DNA of 64,000 nucleotides from Bettongia penicillata ogilbyi (taxonomy: Eukaryota; Chordata; Mammalia; Diprotodontia; Potoroidae): the NCBI GenBank assembly GCA_023548195.1, contig JAJHZJ010000082.1, positions 806,001-870,000 of the forward strand, given 5' to 3'. Below, one piece after another: positions 54,391-64,000 of this stretch. The position numbers were made by a program, and so were the translations under genes. Under the pieces are notes generated by a model that searched no databases, was not told the DNA's origin, and worked only from the letters and a program-made list of their open reading frames with translations. Within the stretch, counting starts at the first letter, position 1; every line of letters begins with the position of its first letter.

Positions 54391-54872
54391 TATTAATATA
54401 AGTGTATATGTGTTCCAACTGCCTCCCATCCTCCATGTAGACTTTTTAAAGGCTATTTCATTTTTGTCTTTTATCCCCAGAGTTTGGCACATATTAGGTG
54501 TTTAAAAATGATGATTGATTGTTTCCAAGAACAGGAGATCAGTCTCTATTGTCTTCTCTTACATAGTTTTGAAGGAATATCTTTTCTTCTCAGATGGCAT
54601 CTCCGAACTGGAGTTTTCCAAACAATTCAATGAATTGAATCAATTGGAAGCCTGCTCTTTGGTTTGAATCCAGAGATGGCTAGCACCAAGGAGACAATTT
54701 AAAGCTACAACAGAAGGCAGTCACAGGCAGTAACAAGTGTGTTCAGCTTCTGAACTAGGAGTATTCAGTGGGAAGCAACCAGACTGTGCAGAAATCAGAC
54801 CTACAGTTTTCAGCTGAAGCTCCACAGAGCCTTGCTTGGCCAAATGCCCATTAATAAGCAGGTAGCAGAGAA

Positions 54873-55105
54873 GTCCTGCTAAATGGCTCAGTGGGTAGAA
54901 CTCTGGGCCTGGAGTCAGGAACACCTGAGCTCAAATATGGCCTCAGACACTTACTAGCTATGTGACTCTGAGCAAACTACTTAATCTCTCTTTGCCTTAA
55001 CCCACTGGAGAAGAACATGACAAACCGCATCAGTATCTTTGCCAAGAAAACCCCATGGACAGCGTCCATAAGTTGGACATGACCGAACAAGTGGAGAAAT
55101 CAAGT
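54873..55105 (+). mobile_element. tRNA-headed CORE-type SINE
   Basis: TAAATGGCTCAGTGGGTAGA, CCTGGAGTCAGGAACACCTG, GCCTCAGACACTTACTAGCT, CAGTATCTTTGCCAAGAAAA and AAGTTGGACATGACCGAACA are in order. Confidence 0.88.
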
Positions 55106-55109
55106 TTGA

Positions 55110-55574
55110 GGTGCTGAAGCCCAGTGACTAATGCCAGTTAGGAGGAAGGAAGCACTGACCAAGAGCCCCAACCATTTCTGCTGAAGCAGCACATTTATTT
55201 TGGTTCATGGGGCACTTCTTCTTCTATTATAGACATGGGGGAGAATCCAGCTTGCATGCCCAGTTAGAGAGGAAAGTGGAAAATCAGGGTTGAGAAATCA
55301 TGGGAGCTGCCACTGTTGCTGCTGGTGGGCCTGAGCCCCTTCCAAGCCTTGGGGGATGGCCTGGTCATTGGCCCAGTGACACAGTTATAGGGAGGGCCCA
55401 TGATTCTGGAGAACAGGGTGGGACTGGTTGCAGATGCAGACTCCTTACAATGTGGTTCTCTGTCTCAGTACCCTCACACAGAGAAATCAAGGAGAACCAT
55501 CAAGAGACTTGTGGGTAACTTCTCATGTGAGAATTTCCTCAGTGACACTGGGCATTCTTCCTTCCTCATTTGGG
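55110..55574. other. Anonymous sequence
   Basis: No recognisable repeat or coding signal. Confidence 0.4.
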
Positions 55575-56023
55575 TTAGTCAACAACATTTAATTTTTAAG
55601 TGTCTACCATGTACCAGGCACTGTGCCAAGTGTTAGAATATAAAAAAGGGCAAAAATCAGTCCCTGCCCTCAAAAAGCTCCCAGTCTAATTGGGGGTAGG
55701 TAGAGACAATATGCAAATAATTATATATAAATAAGATATAGAAAGGATCCATTGAGGATAATAAACAGAGGGAAGACGTTAGCATTAAGGGAGACTGGAA
55801 AAGGCTTCTTGTAGAAGGTGGAATTTTAGTTGGGACTTGAAACCAGGGAAACCAAGGGGAGGAGTTAAGAAGGGAGAGAATTGCAGGCATGGGTAACAGC
55901 CAGTGAAGATGCCCACAGTTGGGAGATTATTTTTCTTATTTGAGGAACAATGAGGAGTCCAGCATCCCTGGATCACAGAATACATAGGGATGAGTAAATT
56001 AGGTAGGAAATTAAGAGGGGACC

Positions 56024-56380
56024 TGTTAGGTGGTGCAGTGGATAGAGCAATTATTAATTAATAATTATTTAAATTATTAAAAAATAAATGTGAAGGGAAA
56101 GACAATGAACTATAGACCGATTCTCATTGATGAATATTAATTCAAAAAATTTAAATAAAATCCTGATTGGAGACAGGAAGATCTGAGTTCAAAACCAGCC
56201 TCAGGCACTTACTAGCTGTGTGACCCAAGGCAAATCAATTAAGTCTGCCTCAGTTACTACATCTGTACAATGAGGATAATAGTAGTACCTACCTCCCAGA
56301 GCTGTGAGGATCAACTGAGGTAGCATACATATGAGTTGCCCTTTGCAACTTTGCCCTTAAAGCACAATATAAACACTGGC
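56024..56380 (+). mobile_element. tRNA-headed MIR-type SINE, itself interrupted
   Basis: GTTAGGTGGTGCAGTGGATA at the left continues after the L1 piece with GAAGATCTGAGTTCAAAACC, CTTACTAGCTGTGTGACCCA and a MIR-like tail CTACCTCCCAGAGCTGTGAG. Confidence 0.8.
56050..56165 (+). mobile_element. L1 ORF2 fragment inside the SINE
   Basis: AACTATAGACCGATTCTCAT and ATGAATATTAATTCAAAAAA correspond, with one indel, to L1 ORF2 NYRPISLMNINSKNLNKI. The left end is TTAATTAATAATTATTT, so its exact border is unclear. Confidence 0.7.
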
Positions 56381-56684
56381 TATTTTTGGTGAAGGACTTT
56401 GAATGTCAAACAGAAGATTTTATATTTGATTGTGAAGGTGACAGGGAATCACTGGAGGTTGTTCAAAGGTAATGACTAATGGGCTATGCAAAGATATGCT
56501 CTGGCTGTTTCTGGTCAAGAAATCTAGATATTTAGCAGTCCTCCCATGGCTATGCTGGTAAAACAGACAAACAAAAACCAACCACCCATCTGTCATGCTG
56601 CCCCCCTCCCCTACAGCAATAAGGCAGAAGCAGAACTTTAATCCTGATTTTCCTGACTCAAAGACCAGCTCTGAAACTACTAGA

Positions 56685-56735
56685 CATAGTGACTGGTACA
56701 TAGTAGGTGCTTAATAAAGGCTTGTTGGCTTGACT
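56685..56735 (+). mobile_element. L2 3' tail
   Basis: ACATAGTAGGTGCTTAATAA followed by GGCTTGTTGGCTTGACTG. Confidence 0.8.
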
Positions 56736-56949
56736 GCACTGCATATGCCATTCTGCCCTATGTGAGCCTGAACAAGATACTTAACTTCTCTGAGTCCCAT
56801 AATGTTTGCTGCTGTACATCAGAAGAGAGAATTTCCTATGTCAGTGAAACCGTGGATTCTGGTAAGCCGCAAAAACACCAGTGAAAACTCATTTTATTTT
56901 GTTTTAAGATTTGCAAAGTACTTTCCTTATAACAGATGCAGTAGATGTC

Positions 56950-57545
56950 GATAATTGGAAGCCAGAGGACCTGGGATTCACTTAGCTTTCTACCTTGCTT
57001 CTTGTGTTACCTTAAACCCAATGGGCCTTAGTTTTCTCATCTAAAAAATGACAGGGTTAGATTAAGTGACCTTTAAGTGTCTTTCCAGCTTTAGATCTTA
57101 TGGAATTTCATTTCATTATTTCAGGTTTAAAGTGTGTAGGGAGGAAGTGTATTATCCCCATTTTACAAATGAGGAAACTGAATCTCTGAGAAATTATCTG
57201 ACTTGCCCATGGTCATACAAGTAATAAGCAACTCAGGCAGAATTATAATTCAGATCTCTTGAATCCAGATCTAGTACTTTCTACCCATCTGTATTTTTGT
57301 GAAGTTTGTCTTTCAAATGTAGTTGATCCTTGAGTGGAAACATCAGGGTATAATGGGAACAGTGAAAAGAACGTTGGATTTGTTGTCAGAGAACCTGGTT
57401 TCATTTCCCATTTATGTTTACTATCTATGTGACCTTGGGCAAATTACTTAACCTCCCTGAGTCCTAGTTTCCTCAACTGAAAAATGAGGGGTGTGGACAA
57501 GATTGCTTCCCTTCCACCTTTAGAATGATAATGCTATAATTTCCC
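56950..57545 (+). mobile_element. Three MIR copies in a row
   Basis: 56950-57110 (GGAAGCCAGAGGACCTGGGA, GCCTTAGTTTTCTCATC), 57111-57300 (ATTATCCCCATTTTACAAAT, GACTTGCCCATGGTCATACA) and 57345-57545 (GTGACCTTGGGCAAATTACT, GAGTCCTAGTTTCCTCAACT). Confidence 0.75.
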
Positions 57546-57643
57546 ATTATAACATGGTGGAACAAATCCATATATGCTATAGGTCACTTCGTTGTCTCTG
57601 AAATAGGTCTAAACTCAACAGGATATACACAGCCTATAATGCA

Positions 57644-57820
57644 GGAGTGTCAAACTCAAAACCAAAGGTCACTAAACCATATATAGGGATCCTGAGTGGC
57701 TGCATATTGACTTAGAAAACCACATCACCATTATTTGTGTTTTATTGTATTTTCATTTATTTTGTTAAATATTTTCCAATTAGGACATTAATTTTAATTT
57801 GATTGTTGGGTTAACAGAGG
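57644..57820. mobile_element. hAT-like MITE, one end lost
   Basis: It begins CAGGAGTGTCAAACTCAAAA, a good match to the terminal inverted repeat of the element at 32826-33018, and shares TTTATTTTGTTAAATATTTT and CCAATTA inner sequence with the reverse complement of that copy. The far TIR is missing. Confidence 0.72.
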
Positions 57821-57854
57821 CATATGTCTTCCTTTCCAACTTCAGCTTTGTTCT

Positions 57855-58118
57855 GTCCATCCCTCAGAAGCTTTGAGTTAAAAGGCATCTTGGAGATTAT
57901 TTATCAAACTATACTTGAACAAGAATCTCTTCTCTATCATGCTCAAAAAGTGCTAAATCCAACTTTAACTTGAAAACCTCCAGTGTGGGAGAACCCACTA
58001 TCTATAGAGGCAGCCCATTCCACCTTTGAATAACTTAGCAAAATTTTCTTTCCATCAAACTTAAATTTGTTTCCTTTCAACTTTGACCCATTTGTTCCTA
58101 GGTTTGCCTTCTAGAGTC

Positions 58119-58150
<32 letters not shown>

Positions 58151-58970
58151 CCGTTGCTGAAGAAGATCATGCCATCAGAGAAATGATGACATGACTTGCA
58201 CTTGACTTTGTTTTGAGTGAGGTGGGGCTGTGCAGGTTACCAGCCCCACTTCTTCTCCAGAGCCATCTGAATCCAATGACCAGATATTCATCAGGATGAC
58301 TAGAGATGACCCAGGATGAGGCAATTGGGGTTAAGTGACTTGCCCAAGGTCACACAGCTAGTGAGTGTCAAGTGTCTGAGGTGAGATTTTTGAACTCAGG
58401 TCCTCCTGACTCCTGCACAGGGGCTCCATCCACTGTACCACCTAGCTGCCCCTGGGGTGAAGCAGAACAAGTTCTGTTCCTCCTTCTGGTAATGACCCTT
58501 TAAATAAATAAGGACAAATATGCTCCTGTGGGTCTTCTGTTCTCCAGGCTAAACAATTTCCTTCAACCATCTTCCTATGATGTGGACTTAAGGCTCTTCA
58601 TTGTCCTCATGGTCACCCTCTTAGGGATGCTTTCTAGCTTGTTAATGTCCCTCCTAAAGTATGATGTCCAGAACTGAATGTAATTCACCAAATTTTCTCC
58701 TGGGCTGGCAGGAGAAAAGTACAATAAGGATCTACTCTGTATTCTGGACACACTCTCTCTCCTAATGCAGCCTACAAGAGCGTTAGCTTTGTTGGCTCTG
58801 CGCCAATGTTGACTCATAAGGAACTCTCAGTCCACTAAACCCCCTCAGATCTTTCTTCACACTAACCATTGTCTAGCCATGCTTTCCTCAACTTGTATTT
58901 CTGGTTAGTTTTTTGAACTGGTGGCTAATTTTTGACTTGTTACTGCTGTGTTTAGATGGTGTAGATCTGT
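57855..58970 (-). mobile_element. L3/CR1 3' region interrupted by a SINE
   Basis: GAGTTAAAAGGCATCTTGGA, ATAGAGGCAGCCCATTCCAC, then after the SINE GAAGCAGAACAAGTTCTGTT, TTGTTAATGTCCCTCCTAAA, CCAGAACTGAATGTAATTC and GTCCACTAAACCCCCTCAGA follow the L3 order. It is the best preserved L3 in the window. Confidence 0.85.
58145..58459 (-). mobile_element. tRNA-headed, RTE-tailed SINE, full length
   Basis: It is the reverse complement of the SINE at 23364-23679: CTTGCACTTGACTTTGTTTT, TCCAGAGCCATCTGAATCCA, ATGACCAGATATTCATCAGG, CAATTGGGGTTAAGTGACTT and CCACCTAGCTGCCCC. A (GT)n run at 58119-58148 lies where the SINE tail joins the L3. Confidence 0.9.
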
Positions 58971-59024
58971 CTCCACTAATTTAGCCTGTTAAATAGCAAC
59001 AGCAACATTGATGCCTGATATTTA

Positions 59025-59290
59025 CATAATGGCATAGTGGATAGAGCACAGGATTTGGAGTCTGGAAGACCTGAATTTGAATCCCGCCTCAGACACTTAG
59101 TAGCTATGTGACCCTGGATATATCACTCAACCTCACACAGCCTCAGTTTCTTTATCTATAAAATGAAGGTAATACTATTATCTTTTGAACAGGGTTATTG
59201 TGGGGATCAAATGAATCAACATATGTAACATTAACAAATGTAAAGTACTTTATAAACCTTAAGATGCTATATAAATACTAGCTATGAGGC
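59025..59290 (+). mobile_element. tRNA-headed MIR-type SINE
   Basis: GCATAGTGGATAGAGCACAG, GGAAGACCTGAATTTGAATC, CTATGTGACCCTGGATATAT, GTTATTGTGGGGATCAAATG and CTTAAGATGCTATATAAATA are in order. Confidence 0.87.
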
Positions 59291-59479
59291 AGCCTGGTGG
59301 CACAGTAGTTAGATCACAAGACAATGAATAGCAAAGAGAAGAGAGGAAAGAAATGCTTATGGGACAAATATTGCAGAAAAATGATCAGGTAGACTAATAA
59401 AAAATAAGTAAAAAAGAAAATGATCTTAAACTGAATAAATATATAGAGTTTGTATATATTTGTTCGCATGTTGTTTCCC

Positions 59480-59670
59480 TCATCAGAGTGTAAGGTCCTT
59501 GAAGGCAGTGACTGTCTTTTGACTCTTTGTATCCCTAGCACTTAACAGATAGTAACTGCATGATAAATGTTTATTGAATTATACTGAAAGATATTCAATC
59601 ATAATGATACCCCATCCATCCAATATTCTGTGCCTGGCACAGAGTAGATAATTAAAAATGTTTATGAATT
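59480..59670 (+). mobile_element. Two L2 3' tails
   Basis: GTCCTTGAAGGCAGTGACTG, TTGTATCCCTAGCACTTAAC and ATAAATGTTTATTGAAT form the first; GTGCCTGGCACAGAGTAGAT with AATGTTTATGAATTGGTTGA forms the second. Confidence 0.82.
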
Positions 59671-60025
59671 GGTTGAAGTGAAAGAAATAAACTTTGATGA
59701 AAAGGGAAGTGCTACCACAGCTAGAACTGGACTTTTAGAGTTCATATCTCAACAACTGCTAGGATCTCTCAAATATATTGGAGAATATACAATACAATAT
59801 ACAAATATATTGGGGAATATACAAATACAATAATTAAAACATAAGCATGGGGTTTAGGATAAAAAGCAGGCTCTCAAAGAATTTTAAAAATGAAAGAATT
59901 GAGAGCAGAGGATGCAAAAACTCTCAAACAATAGATGGTCTGAATTTGATATTCTGAAGTGAAGACATATAAGAAGATTGTTGATACTTGAAACTTCCTC
60001 AAGTCAGGGCAGACAGCATCATGAG

Positions 60026-60215
60026 GACATTAATTTAGAGATGGAAGGGAACTTTGAAATCATCTACTTCAACCTACTCATTTTACAATCCAGAAAATTA
60101 CAGCCAAGAGAGGGTAAATAACTTGGTCAAAGTAACATAGGTAAAGTGGTAGGCTCAGGATTTGAACCCAGACCCTTTTAATTCCAAATCCAGAATATTT
60201 TCTACTGTACCACAT
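60026..60215 (+). mobile_element. MIR-type SINE
   Basis: AGAGATGGAAGGGAACTTTG, AACCTACTCATTTTACAATC and ATTTGAACCCAGACCCTTTT are in order. Confidence 0.8.
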
Positions 60216-60269
60216 GCTTGATTGATTGATAGAATTATCAATTTATTTATTGATAGAATTTGTAGAAAC

Positions 60270-60930
60270 AGCCTAAAGATCATAGGTGTTCCACAAAACA
60301 AAAACAAAAGCTAATTTTAAACGAAAGATCTGAATCCCATATTTTAGAAAACCATGCACAAATATTACCAAGAACTGTTGGAAATAGAGAGGAAAGCACA
60401 GATTGCTGTAAGATATCCCTACATAGAGAGATGTCTTAATGTAGTTTTAAGCTATTACATATTAAATATTAAACTATAATTGAAGTTTAAAACTGCACTA
60501 AGACTTTTGGTATACCCTACATGTAATCCTCACTGACAGAAAGGAGATCCAAGTTTAATGCACAAAGAAACATCATAGTCAAGCTTCAGAACTTCAAGAT
60601 TATACACCAAGTTTTAAGAGCAGCTAGGAGGAAGTTCTTCATATGACAAAGAAAATAACTCACATCATCCAAGATTATTTCTTGTTTATGAGAAATCAAG
60701 GGACAATTTTAATATGACAGCCCACAAAAGCATTGGCAATCATGTTGCAATCCCAACATACCACATCTTGAGAAATGGATCTTAATGATCAATGGAAAAA
60801 ATGGAATTTCACCAAAAGGAAAAATATATTTTGAGTCATTTTTTGAACAGAAGTTTGAGGCAAGCAGGGTAATTGACATGAAAAAGCTATACAAACAGGT
60901 TACAAGAAGAGATGAAGAAGTTATGCTTAT
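60270..60930 (+). pseudogene. Ancient L1/HAL1 ORF1 remnant
   Basis: Around 60570-60640 the plus strand translates to NIIVKLQNFKIIHQ and then VLRAARRK, which aligns with the RNIVAKFQNSQVKEKILQAARKK block of the HAL1 ORF1 proteins at 18736-19662. An upstream GTTCCACAAAAC-type segment and the downstream ATCAATGGAAAAAATGGAAT block keep the same order. The frame is broken many times. It belongs to a much older layer than the cluster at 17-40 kb. Confidence 0.6.
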
Positions 60931-61379
60931 ATACTTTTAGGGCTACATGAAGCTACTGTGTATGTGTGTGTATGTGTTTAACTTTTCATCCTGTTTAAGG
61001 GTCACTGATAGATGAAAGGGAAGATATTTTTGGACAAAATCAAAAGGGATCAAAGAAACTTTGAAGGAAGATGGAGAATTGCATAAATATTTCTTGCACT
61101 AGAACCCCTGCTCTCTTATTAATGGATTAATGTTTTGTGGGGTGGGGGTACACAGAGGAAGGTGTTTTGAATGGGGAGATGGGGATAAGAGAGACTAGAT
61201 GAACTCCTGTATGATCTGGACACTGGAAGAGAGGGAATTATCGTTTTTGGTCTCTCTCATCTTCCCTTGAGGGGAATTGCCACTGGAGACTGGGACTTGG
61301 GTTCCCTCTAAGGAGGAAGAATACACTGGGGACATCATAAGTCATTCTCCCAGAGATAGGGGTAATATAACAGTACCTT

Positions 61380-61500
61380 GCCCACCTAAGGCCCTACTTC
61401 TCTCTCTTGACCTGTTGAAATCTCTTCTTCTAAATTTCATCTCAGTGATAATCTCTTCATGTAGCCTTCCCTGACTACCCTCCTGCCTCCAGTTTTGAAA
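61380..61500 (+). mobile_element. L2 fragment
   Basis: AATTTCATCTCAGTGATAAT and GTAGCCTTCCCTGACTACCC resemble the L2 segment that precedes its 3' tail. Confidence 0.55.
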
Positions 61501-61639
61501 ATTATAGCTTCCTCTAAAATTACACAAAGTTCTTTTACTGGATCTTTATTTGTGCTTATCAAGTTTTCCTTTATGTTATAGTTCTTTTAAAATTATTTTG
61601 GTTAAAATTATTTAGTTTCTTGATACATTCATTTTGTTT

Positions 61640-62740
61640 TGACATGACAGATACAGACCAATAAACACCAAGATAACCCTTTATAAAGTATACCCCCTAA
61701 AAACAGTTTAGCAAAACCACCTCATTGCAGTAGATGGTTATGTCTCACAGAAGACATAAACAGAGAGGATAGTTTTTTAATTTTGGTGGCACATTTGTCC
61801 CCAGTTTTGTTATTTCTTAGTGTTGTCTTTATTTACGTTGGTGTAGTCATTGCATGAGTTGTTTGGTTGTTCTTTCCTCCCCCTCTTCACTTTATACAGT
61901 TTCTCCCCACATCTCTCAGTGGTTCATTTCTGTCACATCATATGGCACAGTAACGTTCCATTCCATATGTACGCCATAGCTTGCTCAGTCATTCCCCATC
62001 ATTGGACACATATTTTGTTTCCAGCTTTCTGATAGCCCAAACAGTGATACTGGGAATATTTTTCTATATATGGGTCTTTTCTTGCTTTCGGTAACCTTGC
62101 AACATGGTTCTCATTATAGTGGGACCGATGGGTCGAAGGGTTGAATCATTCCGTGATTGCTTTTTGCCTGATTTCTACTTGGTTTCCAAAAACTGCTGAA
62201 CCAATTTATAGCGATCCTGGCTTTGCATTATTGGGGCTGTCTTTACATAGCTCCTCTATTATTTAGTTTTTCCATCTTTTATCATCCTAGTTAGTTTGAG
62301 GGGTGTGAAGCAATATATTAGAGCTATTTTAATTTGTATCTCTTTTATTATTAGTGAGCTGAAGAGTTTCCCCCGCGCCCCCCCCCCAGAGGGCTGTTGA
62401 TGGTTTGTATACCTTCTTTGGAAAACTACTCATATCCTTTGATTATCTATCCAGGAATGACTTCTAATCATGTAGATTTGTGTGAATTCCCTATAAATTT
62501 TGGATGTAACATTTATATCAGTTTTAATACAAGGCTTTCCCCCCATTCTATATATTTTTTTCTGATTCCAGTTGCATTAATTTTGAGTGAAAAATTTTAA
62601 TACTTATGTAATTAAGATTGTTATTTTGTCTTTTATAATCTCTTTTGTCCTGTTCCTAGGTATACATTTTCTCCTATCAATAAGTGTGAAAGATATAACT
62701 TTCTATTCTCTTCTAATGAATCCTGGTTGACTATGCAGAT
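61640..62740 (-). mobile_element. L1 3' region, minus strand, old
   Basis: CATTCCCCATCATTGGACAC, ATATGGGTCTTTTCTTGCTT, TTAGTTTGAGGGGTGTGAAG, TAATTTGTATCTCTTTTATT and CATATCCTTTGATTATCTAT follow the reverse complement of the marsupial-type L1 3' end in order, with heavy mutation. A C-rich run lies at 62373-62388. Confidence 0.72.
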
Positions 62741-62769
62741 ATGTTATTTTCATCCCATTTTATTGGAAT

Positions 62770-63310
62770 ACTAAGGGATTAGTTACCATCTAGAGCTGAA
62801 AGTGGCCTTTGAAATCTTTTATTTTGGAGATCAGAAATTGAGTCCCAGAGAGATATTGAGTTACCCAAGGTCACACAGACAGAGATGCAATTCAAACCTA
62901 GGGTCTCTGATTCCAAATCTAGCCCTCCTTCTACTCTATCATTCTGTCTCTTTGAGAGCAGGTGTGCATTCTGTTTTTCTTTGCTGCTTTAGAACCTAGC
63001 CAAGTGACTTGACTGTAATAGTAAGAGCTAACATTTATATAGCACTTCAAGGTTGCAAAAAGCTTTTCACATGGTAAGTCATTTGATCCTCCATAGTAGG
63101 TGCTCACCAAAGGTTGAACGGAATGGAACTTTTACAGTACAACAAGCACTCCTGGGGACATGGTCTCGTTTTATTTTTGCTCTTGGCAGAGTAAGTCTCA
63201 ACATTTCCTACTCAGAGAAGTTGATCCCTGCCAAGGTCACATGGCTAGTCAGTAACAAATCTAGTATAAGAAGCTAGGTGTTCTTATTCCCAAACCAGCA
63301 CCCTATTCCA
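62770..63310 (+). mobile_element. Two MIR copies
   Basis: 62770-62955 (CATCTAGAGCTGAAAGTGGC, AAGGTCACACAGACAGAGAT) and 63010-63310 (GCTAACATTTATATAGCACT, CAAGGTCACATGGCTAGTCA), the latter with an intervening piece near 63090-63200 (CATAGTAGGTGCTCACCAAA) that looks like an L2 tail. Confidence 0.78.
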
Positions 63311-63624
63311 AAAAGAGAGACAGACAGACAGACAGAGACAGAGAGGAGTAGGGAGGGTTAATAAATATATTTGCTTTTTTTTTTTTTACAAACATTAGTT
63401 ATCATTTCTCTCTTCCACCCCCCCACCATTGAACAATATTTTAATAAAAGAAAAGCACAATGAAGAACAAATATGTATGGGACAACAAAACAAATCCCCA
63501 CATTGCCCATGTATGGCTCATTCTGCATTTTGAATCCATCGTTTCTGTGGAAGGAGGTGAGTGGAGGACTTAAGTTCTCTGGACTTACAGGTTATCGTTA
63601 GATTGATGAGAGTTATAAAACCTG

Positions 63625-63835
63625 AATATTTCCTCATATGATCCTCATGATAACCCTGGGAAGTAGGTGCTATTGTTATCTCCACTTTACAGATGGGGAA
63701 ACTGAGGCACACAGAGGTTAAATAGCTTGCCTAGGGTACACAGGTAGTAAGTACCCTTCTGAGGCTAGATTTGAACTTAGGTCTTTCTGACTTCAGGTCC
63801 AACATTCTATCCACTGCACCACTTAGTTACTACTA
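63625..63835 (+). mobile_element. MIR
   Basis: AGGTGCTATTGTTATCTCCA, ATGGGGAAACTGAGGCACAC, AGGTTAAATAGCTTGCCTAG and CATTCTATCCACTGCACCAC are in full MIR order; one of the best preserved MIRs here. Confidence 0.9.
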
Positions 63836-64000
63836 TATTCAAAGTACTCAACTAGGCTGGGAATATAACCCTCTCTCCCCCTGGTTGTCCTTCCTGTTTC
63901 TTCTGAGATCACTGCCCCATCTACCAGTGTTACAAATATGTTCAGAACCTCTTAAAACAAAAGGATTATAACAATCTCATCCTTTAAAAACCTTCACTTG

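Larger units (their letters stand above)
53737..54525 (+). mobile_element. L2 3' region with a SINE and an L1 piece inserted
   Basis: GGAATGGAGAATGTACTTCC, GACACCATCTACTTAAAAC and CTTTTATCCCCAGAGTTTGG, then ACATATTAGGTGTTTAAAAA, follow the L2 3' order. The SINE at 53750-53910 and the L1 piece at about 54140-54390 interrupt it. Confidence 0.75.
55575..56485 (-). mobile_element. L2 3' region, interrupted by a SINE
   Basis: ATGTACCAGGCACTGTGCCA, GTCCCTGCCCTCAAAAAGCT, AAAGGCTTCTTGTAGAAGGT and ACAGCCAGTGAAGATGCCCA are the reverse complement of an L2 3' end. After the SINE it resumes with GAAGGACTTTGAATGTCAAA at about 56390. Confidence 0.82.

Noticed and set aside
1..64000. CRISPR array, phage, operon or other prokaryotic system
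   Set aside because: There are no regular spacer-separated repeats, no dense coding and no bacterial signals; repeat content is that of a mammalian nuclear genome.

Overview
The window looks like a stretch of marsupial nuclear chromosome with no host protein-coding gene that I can support. The repeat content points that way. There are several L1 3' ends of a type I associate with marsupials, tRNA-headed SINEs whose tails match an RTE-like LINE, many MIR/CORE-SINE copies, long L2 and L3/CR1 fossils, and four ORF1-only 'half-L1' (HAL1) elements. There are no bacterial operons, no intact splice-defined gene and no functional RNA gene. I cannot name the species. Repeat family names are recalled from family knowledge and were not checked against a library. 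Edges without a target-site duplication (TSD) are accurate to about 10-50 bases.

Layout. 1-4305 is the remains of one old L1 on the minus strand, with its 5' end near 4305; a full-length, poly(A)-tailed 7SL RNA retropseudogene sits in it at 3209-3518. From 4.9 to 8.15 kb, L2 and L3/CR1 fossils are interrupted by a MIR and by two inverted copies of an unidentified ~200-bp repeat. From 8.2 to 17 kb there are scattered MIRs, SINEs and L2 pieces with long anonymous stretches between them. 17.69-20.50 kb is a complete HAL1 with a 308-codon open ORF1. From 20.5 to 33 kb there is a dense layering of MIR, SINE, L2, L3, L1 and a small hAT-like DNA transposon. From 33.4 to 39.9 kb one old MIR has taken three further HAL1 insertions, one of them inside another and flanked by an exact 15-bp TSD.

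From 40 to 48 kb there are L2, L3, L1 and SINE insertions, several microsatellites and an RTE-like fragment. 49.0-50.1 kb is an anonymous interval that could hold conserved non-coding sequence. From 50 to 64 kb there are more L3, L2, MIR and L1 copies, a 200-bp purine tract, a second hAT-like copy and a decayed L1/HAL1 ORF1.

The genes do not work together as a system; the window is best read as a record of retrotransposition. The clearest signals are the HAL1 cluster (including a stop codon at the same position, codon 31, in three copies, and a threefold 5'UTR repeat in another), the nested insertions dated by TSDs, the 7SL retropseudogene and the unidentified inverted repeat pair. I found no convincing new biological system.
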